A DNA stretch of 64,000 nt from Ectocarpus siliculosus (taxonomy: Eukaryota > Sar > Phaeophyceae > Ectocarpales > Ectocarpaceae), in NCBI GenBank assembly GCA_000310025.1, contig FN649736.1:4587740-4651739 (forward strand), read 5' to 3'. The position numbers were made by a program, and so were the translations under genes. The first letter of the stretch is position 1. The number at the start of each line of letters is the position of its first letter. The notes under the pieces are model-generated. The model was not told the DNA's origin. It worked only from the letters and a program-made list of their open reading frames with translations, and ran no database searches. Of this stretch, positions 38,401 through 48,956 are shown in pieces.

Positions 38401-39057
38401 CCTACCTCCGGCCAAGGGGCTGAGGCTACGCGAAGCCCCCGCCTGGCCCGGTCTCACGCCTGCGGGGCCCCGCCGCCAATCCCCCTTTGCGAGGCTTCGC
38501 GGCGAGGACGACGGCGACGCCTGACGCGGCGGTGACAACCCTTGCCCCGGCTTCCGGGCTCGCCAGGGGCTCAGATCAAGCCGTCCCCGCCTTTCCGCTC
38601 CTCCCCCGCCACCGGGGCTGGTGAACGCCTGCGTAGACCACACGGACGGGCTAGTGCCGCCGACGACGACGGGAGACAGCGGCGCAACCTTCTTGACGGC
38701 CGTGAACGACCGAAAGTCCTTCTTTCTTGGCGAGCCCGCCGATTTAGGGCCGCCGTTCACCCCCTCTTGGTGCTGTTGCCCCCGGTCGGTGTAGCTGGGG
38801 GCGTCGTTGTGTCCTCTGGCGGGGGGGGAGCTCGAACCATCTTCGCCGTCCCACCCGAAGGTATTGTGTCTGGCCTTGCTGCGAGCAAGCGACTGCGGGC
38901 TTCCGGAGTCCCGCGGGCCTTTGGCCGCGAGCCTGTCCGCCCAGTATTCTTTCCCCGGGGATAGCAGCAACAGGGAGCTTAGCTTCGCGTTCCTCTCTTC
39001 CGCCGCCACTTTCATCCCCCCAGTGCTGTGGAATTTTCCTTCTGCAATTGCTGCTGC

Positions 39058-39093
<36 letters not shown>

Positions 39094-41185
39094 CTGAGCA
39101 CCAGCTACCTCCTCTCCTCCGCTTTCTCCGCGGCCCCCTGAGATCGCCGCGGCGAGCCAGTCCGTTTTCGGAACAGCAGCGGCGGTCGACGGTGACACCG
39201 GGGTTGACGACGGTGAAGGTGGCCGAAGCTCTACGGAGCGGCCGAACGGAGAGCCGGCCTTGTTGCCATCGACGCCCGCCGCCGACCGGGGAAACGCCGG
39301 GGACCGCCGCTCCACCGTCGATGAGGCCGCGGTAGGCGGAGCGGTGGCGACCGATGTAACACTAGCGAGGAGCATCGGCGAGGTGTGGGAGCGCCCTTTG
39401 AGAGAATCTGCAGAGGAAGGCGACGGGCCGGGTCGATGTTTCCGGGATCGAGGCTCGGGCGTGGTGGGAGAAGAAGGGGTGCCGTCGTCCGCTTGTGGCG
39501 GCGTTCGAGATCGACGGGGCTTTGGGTCCTGCGTTATGTGCGGCGGGTCCGAACAGCACACATGTTTTCGCGGGTGGGGTGATAGTTAGCAACAGCAGCT
39601 GAGGTCCATGCCGTACGCGATATCCGCATGGCGATGCTGTGGGCATGGGTTGTACAGCCCCGGCTACAAAACCGTGGCAGACAAGATCTCGGTCGGTCGG
39701 TCGGTCGGTCGGCCGGTCGGTGGGTCGATCGAGGGGCCTTGGGCCACGCCGTCGTTGATCACGCCGCCGTCGCCCCGTCTTTGGCCACCATTGGGAGAGG
39801 GTTGGATGGGTTGGATGGGTTGGATTGGGTCGGTCTTTTCGGTCGGTCGGTCGATCGGTCGGCCTGGTTCGTGCGGACTTCTTCGCGGTTGCTCGGCTCC
39901 TGCGCGCCACCTCTATCTACTACATGCTTGTGGCGGAGAGTTTTGCGCGTTGTTGGTGTATGGTTCTCTCCTTAGGGTTAAGGCTAGCAGAGAGCATTGT
40001 TGCATCATGGCACCGTACTGTAGGGGGCTGGAGGGGCCCCACCCAGCGGGTTGTTCCCTGACACACCACGGTACTCCTACCATTTTGCACACTGTGAAGC
40101 TTGAATGTTCTTTCATCGTTTCATCTATGACGGTCGTTTCATCTATGACCGTCGCTCCCAGTGTATCCACCTACCGCACGGTCTTGCCTTCTCTATGGGG
40201 GGTCTGACATCCACGGTTCTAAGCAATTATTCGAGCGAAGCGAGATTTCTAATCTGGCCTATGACGTTTCAGCGCAATATTGCCCTCCATAAAAAAAAAA
40301 AGTTTGTACGTCTGTCGGATTATCTAGGTTTTAGACTACAGTACATGAAGAGGGGTCAGCAGACCGCACGTGTTTTTTTTGTTCTTAGCACGCAGCAGAG
40401 TGCAGCTGCAGAACAACACACGCACAGGCACACACGCAAAGCAGACAACACACGCACAGCGGGCACAGCGACACATGCATAGCGGGCACGGCGGATACGT
40501 CGGAATACGCCTCAGTAACACGCACTTCCGCCCGTGGACGCACACGTCTGACGACAGTTACATGATCAGCTGTCGCTCGTTGTAGCGACAGCTATCCTAT
40601 CTTTAACGACGTTTCTTTGTCTCTTGGTTCAGCAAGTCATGTCAGACCTTCAAAAAACGCCTGTGCACTGCGGAGTCTATGGCTACATGGCAAATATATG
40701 ATCGAAGGGTTGTCTCGCGCCGGGTGGTGATTCGACGGCTCGGGCGATGACGTTCTTGTATACTTCCAATGTAAGTGTACTTGTAAATTAGAGTTGTTTC
40801 CTTTGCAACAACGGCCAACACGTCACCACATGCCTGTACTTTGTATATTCCAACTCACAACCCACCTACAATAGATCATGCAAACAGGAGCAAACGGCTG
40901 AACCAGCAAGGCATCCCACGTATTCCATCGTCCCACCGCACACAGACAGACCTGCTCGAGCCCGCCAAAGGACAGCCTGGCCGAATCGAACTTCTTGCTC
41001 CTCCCAGGACTCCTGCTCGTCGCCCGACCCTTGCTCTCCCTCCTCAGCGTCCTCGCCGGGCTGCGTCCCTGCCCCACGGTAACCAACCAATCCTGCCGTG
41101 GCTTGCGCCTCAACCTCTCCCGGATCGGAGACGCGCTGCTCCCTCGCCTACTGCTGTCCTTGCCGGTTGTCTCGCTGACCACCAT
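35474..41185 (-). CDS. Long intrinsically disordered Ser/Pro/Gly-rich protein, 4 exons, unknown function
   Basis: Exons in transcription order are 41185-40952, 39528-38293, 37810-37316 and 36718-35474. All introns are phase 0 and the joined frame is 1069 aa. The N terminus is basic and SR-like (TSRSPGRSKK). The second exon has a 12-Thr run encoded by a (TTG)n microsatellite and KEYWADRLAAKG. The third has a poly-Ser run from a CAG/GCT repeat and an acidic Glu/Ala-rich part. The last exon is Gly/Pro-rich, then strongly acidic, and ends RPPGGEGGQRGEK. No folded domain, targeting peptide or membrane segment was recognised. A scaffold or regulatory protein is possible, but nothing in the sequence proves it. 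The start at 41185 is the first ATG of the open segment and could lie further upstream. A long frame on the other strand (35727-36788) is judged a compositional shadow. Confidence 0.55.
37736..37762. repeat. (GCT)n microsatellite encoding poly-Ser
   Basis: A trinucleotide run inside the third exon of the disordered-protein gene. Read on the minus strand as AGC codons it encodes a Ser homopolymer, so length changes would stay in frame. Confidence 0.85.
37820..38165. repeat. Imperfect tandem duplication of about 165 bp
   Basis: Two copies start at TTTTCCACGTG (about 37825 and 37989). They share GGCAGGGTGTGGCCA, CAATCCTGGCATGCCTCC and ATCCCAACCCGAGGA with interspersed G runs of different length. 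The duplication lies in the intron between exons 2 and 3 of the disordered-protein gene. Confidence 0.8.
39057..39093. repeat. (TTG)n microsatellite encoding poly-Thr
   Basis: About 12 repeats in the second exon of the minus-strand disordered-protein gene; read as ACA/CAA-phase codons they give a Thr homopolymer flanked by Gln and Ala. Confidence 0.9.
39686..39875 (+). repeat. Dispersed repeat C, second copy
   Basis: GGTC arrays at both ends surround a core with GGGGCCTTGGGCCACGCCGT, GATCACGCCGCCGTCGC and GGTTGGATGGGTTGG units. The core and array type match 18156-18310 in the same orientation. It lies between the first and second exons of the disordered-protein gene. Confidence 0.75.
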
Positions 41186-43654
41186 CCTCGAGAGCTTGGA
41201 TACCAGTTATCGGCCTTTAGCGGCTGGTTTGCAGGTTGTCCCGCGCTTGTACAGTTTTCAGCCTAGCTTTGTTCGAAATCTCCGAGCGAGGTGTGTACGG
41301 ACAGCACACCGAACACGGTCGCTGGCACTGCGATGGTCTTGCCAGAGCTTGCTCTCAGTCCGTGTGTGCACGAGCATGTAACTGCTGGCGCTCGCCTCTC
41401 TTGTTTCCTTTGTTCTCTCTCTCCCCGAGCCCCCAAAAGCCAAAAGGTTCCAACGGCCTTTTTTTTGGCGGGACTGTTGCGTAGGATCTCCGGAGAATTG
41501 CAACGACAGGCGACAGGCCACCAAAACCAGACCAGAAAGTCGCCTGTCGGTCGCACATGCGCACATGCATGGGGTCTCGTTGTCTTGTTTGCTACAGATG
41601 TATCACTCGTGGCGACAAGAAAATAGGAGCGGCGAGGAACGCAATCTACAAGGCGTGTTCGGGTCCTAAGCCTTGCTTGTCATACAGCAGTAGTGCCACG
41701 CAATGAAGGTTTACCCACAAATCCCAGCGACCATTACAAGTAGTCTACATTTGAATATTTGAATGTTGGAACATCATGGACGAGATCCAAGGATGCAAGG
41801 ACAGGCCACCGGTTCCCCTTGGTCAGATACTGTACGCCATGTATGCATATGTTAGTTGCCTGCTAGGTCCTTCGGAACAGTCTTTCGCATTAGCGTTGTT
41901 ATGCACCTGTCTTTCCATCGGTGTACATCATGCACTGTGTAGTCTAGACTACTGCTGAGTGGACCAGAGGCTAAGAATGTCCCCTCCGCCCCTCCCACCT
42001 CGACCTGGAAGAGATACAAATGACGCTAAATGTCGTACCGTATGTACGATATATGAGAGGAGAGGTTGCCGAAACAGCTTGGGAGGCGGAGTGGGCAAAC
42101 AAGGCGAGGGGTAGACAACCCGCACATGGGGCAAAGGTTGTAAAGCATAGGTATATGGAGGGGGGTCGAAATTGACGAAGACGACAGCCGAGAAGACGAG
42201 CTCCCCAGGATATCTTCGTTGAACGTGCTACTGATGAGAAGTGTACTTCGAAGTGTGCATCGGCGTTTTCTTCATTGACGTGTCTAGTCCCATCCTTGGA
42301 ATGCTCCCGGCATGTTTGGTACAACAACCCTGCCGATAGCGAGGTCAACGGCAACTCAAACGACAGCCACAAGCACTTGTTCGCGATGCCTTGAACAGAC
42401 AGCAATCCCCACTCACTCCCCACGCTCTTAGCACATTCCCTCCGAGGGGTACCGTACACTGGCTGCGGTGCAAAGGCACGCCAAGAATCTGTGCACGTAC
42501 AAGTGCGATAGTTTCCGTCCGCCTCGGAGAGCGGGTGTCGTGGTTCTTCACCCACCCGCCCGCCCACCCACCCACCACCCTCATCCAGAGTCTCTCCATC
42601 GCGCCATCCTGGTGCAAGCACCGCTCGTGGATTGCCTGCATGCAGAGAAGCAACACAATACGTTCGGTTGACGACATAGTGTGGGATTCGAAAAGTTGGT
42701 GTTGATCAGCAGCAGCAGTAGCAGCGGCGGACACGAAAATATTTTCTGACGCAAAAGATCTCAGAAGGATCAAAATGTTGGAGGGTACGTACGTATGTGT
42801 GTCTGTTTCGAGTGAGTGGACAGAAAAACAATATTTTGTTGTGATGGTACCACAGCCATTAAGCAGCCGCACGCGCGGTCTCAGGAACACAACATCCGCC
42901 AACTACGGGCAAACGCCATTCGCACCCACAACAATGGGCGCCGTCTCGATGAGAGTACACTACCAAACATCGGAGAGAGTGAGGTAACCCCCCGAAAAAA
43001 AGGGTCATGATATCCTGAGGGCTACATACATCCACAGATAGAACGCCAAGAAAAACGCGAACCGGAAGCCTCTCGGGCATCCTTGTTCGTTCTATAGCTG
43101 GGGACCGCCTCGCCTAACGTTCACACCTAGTCTTGGCGGTACTTGATACGCCACAAACTGGTGCTCCACGAAAACAAACGTTGTACGTGAGGAGGTTGGC
43201 CGTCCTTTGGATGAGGCCTTTAGTATACACGTGGGGTTGTACATTCGGCATGAACACGAACTTCTTCGCTGCGGCGTGCTGCTTTATGGCATGAGGAGGT
43301 TGCTCGCTGCTGCTCTTCGGGAGTGAGACTTTGTGTCTTTTATTCTTGGTGCATGTGCTCGGGACGTCTTACGAAGGAACCAACAGGATTACACAACGTA
43401 TAAAGCACATCCGAACCCGTTTGAGCGGAGTTCAAATTTGCGTGAATACATCGCCCTACCCTCCTATACCAGTTCGCCACCCACAAAACTCGTCTGAAGT
43501 AAACCATATGGCACCACTACCGGTCACGCTGATGGGCAGCTCCGCCTACCTCACCAAACTCAACTAAACGACAGGGTACTATCTCTACAACACCTGCCAT
43601 GTTTTTTTCCATGCTCAGCGCAATGAAAGGGCCCGGTCGACCTCTCACCTGATC
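41186..43654. other. Unassigned stretch
   Basis: No gene was recognised. Minus-strand frames at 41971-42621 (216 codons) and 42345-42902 (185 codons) overlap and could hold exons of the membrane-protein candidate to the right, but no supported splice pair was found. The region should include the promoter of the disordered-protein gene. Confidence 0.35.
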
Positions 43655-45966
43655 GTGGAAGACGCGCTGCACTCAGACTACTCTTGCTTGTTGTTTCCCA
43701 AAAGACCAGACGCCTGCCGAGGCATCGCACCGCCTCCATCGACACATTGTTGGCACCACAATTTGTTGAAAAGCCTGGCGGAAATGCTGGTCCGAATAAG
43801 ACGATGCCGCCGCCGACTGCATCTACTGCTGCTACAGCTCCTGTGGTCTGACTTGCAAAGCTCAAGCTTCCCCATGGGTCGCCGTGCTACTGATTGATGA
43901 AGTCCAACCAATCGGAAACATACCTGCGGCGTTCTTTGGTCAAACCCAGCCACCCTGGCCTCACGAACACCAACCGTGGGAAGCTTGGCATCGACGAGGA
44001 CGGGAGGCTGTGATGGGTGTCCACGTTGGCCACAAACCCAACGTGTGTGTGGCAGGAGGGACTATCCCCGTGATTGGTGGCGGAGTTCGCGATTGCTCCG
44101 ATACTGCTGTATCGAGAAGAAGATCGCGTACGGTGTCACAAACAACCAGAGCGCGCTCAAGAAGACAAAGAAGGGCTGAATGTTGTTCTTTCTTTCTCGC
44201 GAGTTGTTTGTGCGCGTTTGCGTAGATGTATGTCCCTAGGCGTCGCCCCTAGAACCCCCTACCTTGGTCGGTCGCCTTCTTCTTCGCGTTTGACGGTACG
44301 TTGGCAGCTTATGAATGAGCCGTTCGCGCAGCGCAAGCCGCTACTCCTCATTGGTAGACACGCATTGTTTGCCAAAAAAGGTCCATTCGTAGGAGAAAGA
44401 TGTGTTGTGCCTGCCTGTTTCAAGACTGTCAGGTGTCGGTCGATACTTGTTACTACACCACAACCGGTTAATTGCTCGACCTTTTACTGTGGTGCCGGCG
44501 GCTTATCTAGCCTCCATATCCTCGGTACCCGGGAGTCTACGTTACGGGTAGAGTCTAACCCTACGAACCGTGGGGCGTTTACCCTCGTCTGCGCCCGAAA
44601 CAAGACGGTTGCTTCCGAGTGCAGCACAGGCGGAGTCCATTTATTCTTTGTGTGCGTCTCCACTTCTGCTTCCCTCTGCGGTGTTTGCCGCGTTTTTTAC
44701 CCCCCCGGAAGGATGCAGCCTTATCATTCATTCTCTGGGCGTTTTTTTTTCGAAAGCCAAAGCAAATTGAGCCACAGACCACCACTGTTGATGGCTCAAA
44801 CCCTCCACAACCAGAAGGGCACCACTGCTGAAAAGGGTGAGTTTGGACAGATCCCGTCTACATGGAGCTTTTCTTGCATGTATCGCTTGGTGTTCGCACC
44901 ACCTTGGTTGTCAAGCAATCGAGTCTTGACATTTGGTCATGGGGTGCGTCATGAACACCGAATCTACAGTACTCGCCGAGAGAGAATTTAGCGGGAGGCC
45001 CTCGAGGCGTGCAACGCGCGCGCACAGCGGTGAGCTTCGGGAATGGTCACATGCCAAAACTGACCTCCCTTACCGTTTTGCCGTCGGGTTTGAGACGAAA
45101 GCTCTCGACACGCAGTGAGTGTCTAGGTTAAGGTTGTGACATGTAAAAACACCACCCACTTGCTCGTCAGGTCAATAAATCCAGGGAACTCACCGAAATG
45201 ATGCACGCGAGGAACATAACCATTTCGACGTGTGCAAATGTGGCCAGCAACCCGCTTGGTCCGAGAAGCCCGGGCTCGTCTCCCTTCTTGGACACCGAAA
45301 CTTCGTCGGCAACGGCAACGCCGCTGGTCGTGGTGTGGTACACGATCGATTGGATACAAAAGAAATGGGCAAGGACGGTCAGCGGGTACATGTCATTCTG
45401 TGTGCACATCGTATGGCGAAGCAGTAAGTCTGTCTTCTCCCCCCGTTGGCAACCCGACACGTCTCTTGAACATCAAACCTCAGCTACAAGGCGTGGCACT
45501 TGGCCCGCTTGTTCCGCGATTGATAGTCGTACATTTTGTGGCATCACCATGAACTGTGCATCCAATCCATGTTTAGTGTATGCGTCCCCATTGGTTCGAA
45601 AGAACTGATAGTTGGTGGAAAAATCCAACCCAACATATTGTCACGTCGAAGAATCTTGGTTCGTCCGTCAAATATTGCCGAATCATTCTTGGGAGCCCAA
45701 ACGGCGAGTATCTTGTCATCCGCCAAGCACGTGAGCCCTGACGTGGGGCCGCCAGCGTATTTTCTGGCCTCCTCAACAACGAGGCGACCGGTGTCTGCTT
45801 GGTTTGATTTCGATCCGTGCGCTATGACGCATGGCAGTGTTTGAGATTGCCTGGTTGGTAGTGGGCCTGGTCTCATAGAGACGGCTGAACAAGTCCGGCG
45901 CACAACCCGATGGATACATGAGTCAATAAAGCTAGTTCGCATCTGTATTTCGTCAACGAAAAGCAT
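43655..45966 (-). CDS. Candidate multi-exon gene with a membrane segment, product unrecognised
   Basis: Several minus-strand stretches look coding. One is 45966-45548, which includes DDKILAVWAPKN and WIFPPTISSFEP and ends at a GTGATG donor. Another is 45397-45194, bordered by a good acceptor (GCACACAG) and donor (GTGAGT), phase 0 at both ends. It has a hydrophobic start, LAHFFCIQSIVYH, and a likely membrane helix, VEMVMFLACIIS. Others are near 44090-43938 (RLVFVRPGWLGLTKERR, donor GTATGT) and 43865-43660 (AAVDAVGGGIVLFGPAFPPG). Further pieces may lie at 46700-46900. The phases of the first two pieces do not join directly, so at least one exon is missing or wrong. I do not recognise the family. 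Confidence 0.33.
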
Positions 45967-47443
45967 GATCGAAGCGAGGCTGTTTTATAGCGAACAAGTT
46001 GCCCTGTGCCCGAGTTTGTTCGTCCCAACTCAACGTTTGCCCTATTACCTCCTGTGCTGGCCAGACTGCAGCCAGCCGTGATTCCTGCACAATTTTGGTG
46101 AGGTATGTGGATCAGGCGGAGAGGACGCCTTTTTCTTGAAGTAGGATGAGATCTCTCGAGAACCTATGTATGTAGTGTTGTCTTAGCGGATGTCGCGACT
46201 GTTTATATTCGAGCTACAGCAAGCCTTTTAGCTGCCCCCCCCCCGGATTGCCGTCAATACTTCGATCTGACCGGCGAAAGAGGTCCACATTAAAACGAAA
46301 GAGGCAAGTACCCCCCCCCCCCCCTCCCGACGGGAGTTAGCCCAGGGGGGCGTGATTTCTGTTTTCGGGGGGAGGGATGGGGGTTCTCGCATGAAAACGC
46401 ATGTTGTAGCTGGTCGAGTCGTTGAGGTCGTGATTGGCAATTACCGTCGTTTTCCACGCGATTGCTGTACAAAATATCTACGGCATGAGATTACATAGCC
46501 AGCAGAACGGTGTGCCTATCGTATTCTCTCCCCTTCGCAGGGTAGTCGTGGTTCTATTTCAAGGAATCACCCCCCTGCCGAGCAGACCGGGAAGCCAATG
46601 TTTTCCCCTCCCGGGCAGCTGAAAAAACAGCTACACAAACAGATCGCGCTACATAGATACTTTGATGCCACTCTCGAATTGAACCCAGTTCGAAGTGCAC
46701 GGTTCGAAGTGCATCATACCTTCGTCGTCAAGGTTGAGGGCATGCTTGGGCACCATGGAGACATTCGCTTTGAGTTGGTTGTGGACGGGGACGCTCGTTG
46801 TGTACGGGCAGCAGCCGTTTCAGTCTCTCAGTATTCTTGCGTATCTCGATGATTTCTCCCCGCTTCAACGAGCTTGACGTGAAAGTGCTGCTCTCGGCGC
46901 AAAATACTCACCAGCAACTTTGTACGTGCCCGACCCGTTGATAAAGGTTGCGGTCTACAGAGCCTGTCAAGGGTCTAGTCGCAAGCTCCAAGCAAGGGCG
47001 TGCTGGTCTAGACTGCGGCAACCATCCCGTGTCCATTCGCATCTCTTGCGCGACCTCGGCTCGCCATACTCCTCTTCTTTTGTGGGAAATAAGGTGCCCA
47101 CATTTTTCCTATTTGTCAACACCGGATATTGATTGCTCAATAATCCTAGAAGCATGGGCCTCGTCACGTGAATGACAGGACTGGTATTTCAACGATACTG
47201 GACACAGGCCTACAAACGAAACATCGTACAGGACAAAACCAAGAAAAATTAATATCCATGAGGTATAATTGACCCTACGTAAAATTAAACAGCAAACACG
47301 ATGCACAACATCTACAATCAAAGCTCTGCTTTTCTCACGCTGTCTACAGAAAAGCGCTACAATAGTGGGGGGGGGGTTCAAAATACTGCAAGGCCGAACA
47401 CACACTTGCTCGTGCCACGCGCGCCTAACGAATACCGCATGTC
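45967..47443. other. Unassigned stretch
   Basis: A minus-strand piece at about 46890-46740 reads SLKRGEIIEIRKNTERLKR and may be an upstream exon of the membrane-protein candidate. Otherwise only short frames and C runs (46234-46245, 46310-46324) are seen. Confidence 0.3.
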
Positions 47444-48701
47444 TCAGACATCCCCGATACGCGGATTCCTGGGATCAAACACCGCGTAGAAGTCTTCCTC
47501 GCCCATCTTTTGCCTGAGCAGCATGATCATCTTCGCCTGCGGGGGGAGGGGGTTCCGGAAAAGGGATAGGACAAAGAGGCGGCGTGAGGGTGCCATGCTA
47601 GAAGGGATTGTACCAGAGACGCTTCGCTTATGGAGGCCCCGCCCAACGTTGAACGCTGGCGGATGACAACCGGCAGCAGAACACACCCCGCCAACAGAAC
47701 TAATGTGGCAGGGAAGAGTCTACACAGAAAAAAAGAACTACTGACACTTCCGGCGATATCAGTCACAGCGGCAGCTGCAGCTCACAGGTACCTTGCCATG
47801 GCATTGGAGACGCTGGTGTACAACTGCTTGCTGTAAGCAAAAGTTTTATCAGCCGGTAAGGGGAAGTGTACTGCATACGTGGTGCCCACATACTCCGTCG
47901 CGGCTTGTGCTCTCGAATAGCTGCACTGGAAGCTTCAGGAAGGGTTGCCAGTGTTGGAGTCAACGTATTAAGTACACGCTGGTCGTTCCAGTTGCTCACC
48001 TCATCTACCTCCCCACGTCGTCCAGCTTCACCATCCAATGCCTTCGGTTTGTGTCTTGAGATCCCATGCTCCACCGCCTGCAGCATCTTGTCCAGCTCCG
48101 CGTCTGATATTTCGGCTTCGCTGAAATCATCAAGGTTCAGGTCTAGAGGATCATCCTCGTCAGCCACACCCTGCCACACGTCGCGATGATCGGCCAAGAA
48201 ATGAGGTGGTGGAAGGGGCTGGGGTATCGCCAGACAGGTCATGAGTCGTGACGGTCGTTTCTGGAAAATATCATCACTGAAACACCACCCGTTCGTGATA
48301 ACACCACGAGCAGCTTGCAAACATGCACTCGAAGGGGAGGTGTTGAAGGTCTTTCAGTGAGTGGGGGAGAAATCCTGCTTTTGTCTGAGGACACTGTGCC
48401 TTAGGAAGAACCACTTTCAAGTTACCACGGCAGCAGCTGCTACAAGGATTACACACACATCGAATGGAGGCGAAGTATTTGGTGAAGATTTATGTGTCTC
48501 ACTCTGCTCCTACTGCTGTTGTCGCACCTTGTTAGCCTCGTCCTTTGCGGTGCAGGCTAAAACTCGACCAGCGGCATGTCTCGCCTCCCGCCGTTCAAGA
48601 ACGGAGTTGGCTCTCCGTGATGGCCCAACGCGTACCACCCCAGGCAAGTGGAAGGCTGATGCCTTACACAAAAGGAGCGCTCCTAGTGTCGCCCACTTCA
48701 T
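47444..48701 (-). CDS. Small plastid-targeted protein of unknown function, 4 exons
   Basis: Exons in transcription order are 48701-48528, 48170-48000, 47826-47797 and 47536-47444, giving 155 aa with all introns phase 0. The N terminus, MKWATLGALLLCKASAFHLP, is a textbook heterokont plastid leader: a signal peptide whose cleavage site precedes Phe (ASAF), followed by an Arg/Ser-rich transit peptide to about residue 50. The mature part has a very acidic stretch (ADEDDPLDLNLDDFSEAEIS) and a compact tail with NAMAKMIMLLRQKMGEEDFY and VFDPRNPRIG. No family was recognised. A soluble stromal protein is likely, as no second membrane-crossing signal is seen. The 30-nt third exon relies on a GC donor (ATG then GCAAGG); a GT donor five bases downstream would break the tail frame. 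Transcribed divergently from the IQCH-like gene. Confidence 0.6.
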
Positions 48702-48956
48702 CGCTGTGCAGGGAGAAGGGCGAAAGGCGGGGGTGTGCTGGCTGGTGCATGCGTGTGAAAGACGCGGCGGAATCACCAACTCATACGTCGGAGATTTGGG
48801 TTTCACACGTCAAAGAGGCCACATGAGAAACGTCGGAAACGTCAACTTCAACTTCAAAAAACAATTTCGCAGGCCGTCCTCACCGCACGGGTGCCGGTGA
48901 GTGCCAGTCTGTGGCAGGCTCTCCCCCAGGGTTCTTCTGGCACTTCCACAGACTCG
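48702..48956. promoter_or_regulatory. Shared region between the plastid protein and IQCH-like genes
   Basis: About 255 bp separate the two start codons, which face away from each other. If the IQCH-like gene starts in an unrecognised upstream exon, the two transcription units would overlap. A pyrimidine-rich CTCTCCCCCAG at 48919-48929 could be a splice acceptor of such an upstream exon. Confidence 0.4.

Noticed and set aside
44074-44991. 305-codon frame on the plus strand
   Set aside because: No domain or usable splice borders; Cys/Arg/Phe-rich composition typical of a chance frame, and it overlaps minus-strand pieces that look more coding.
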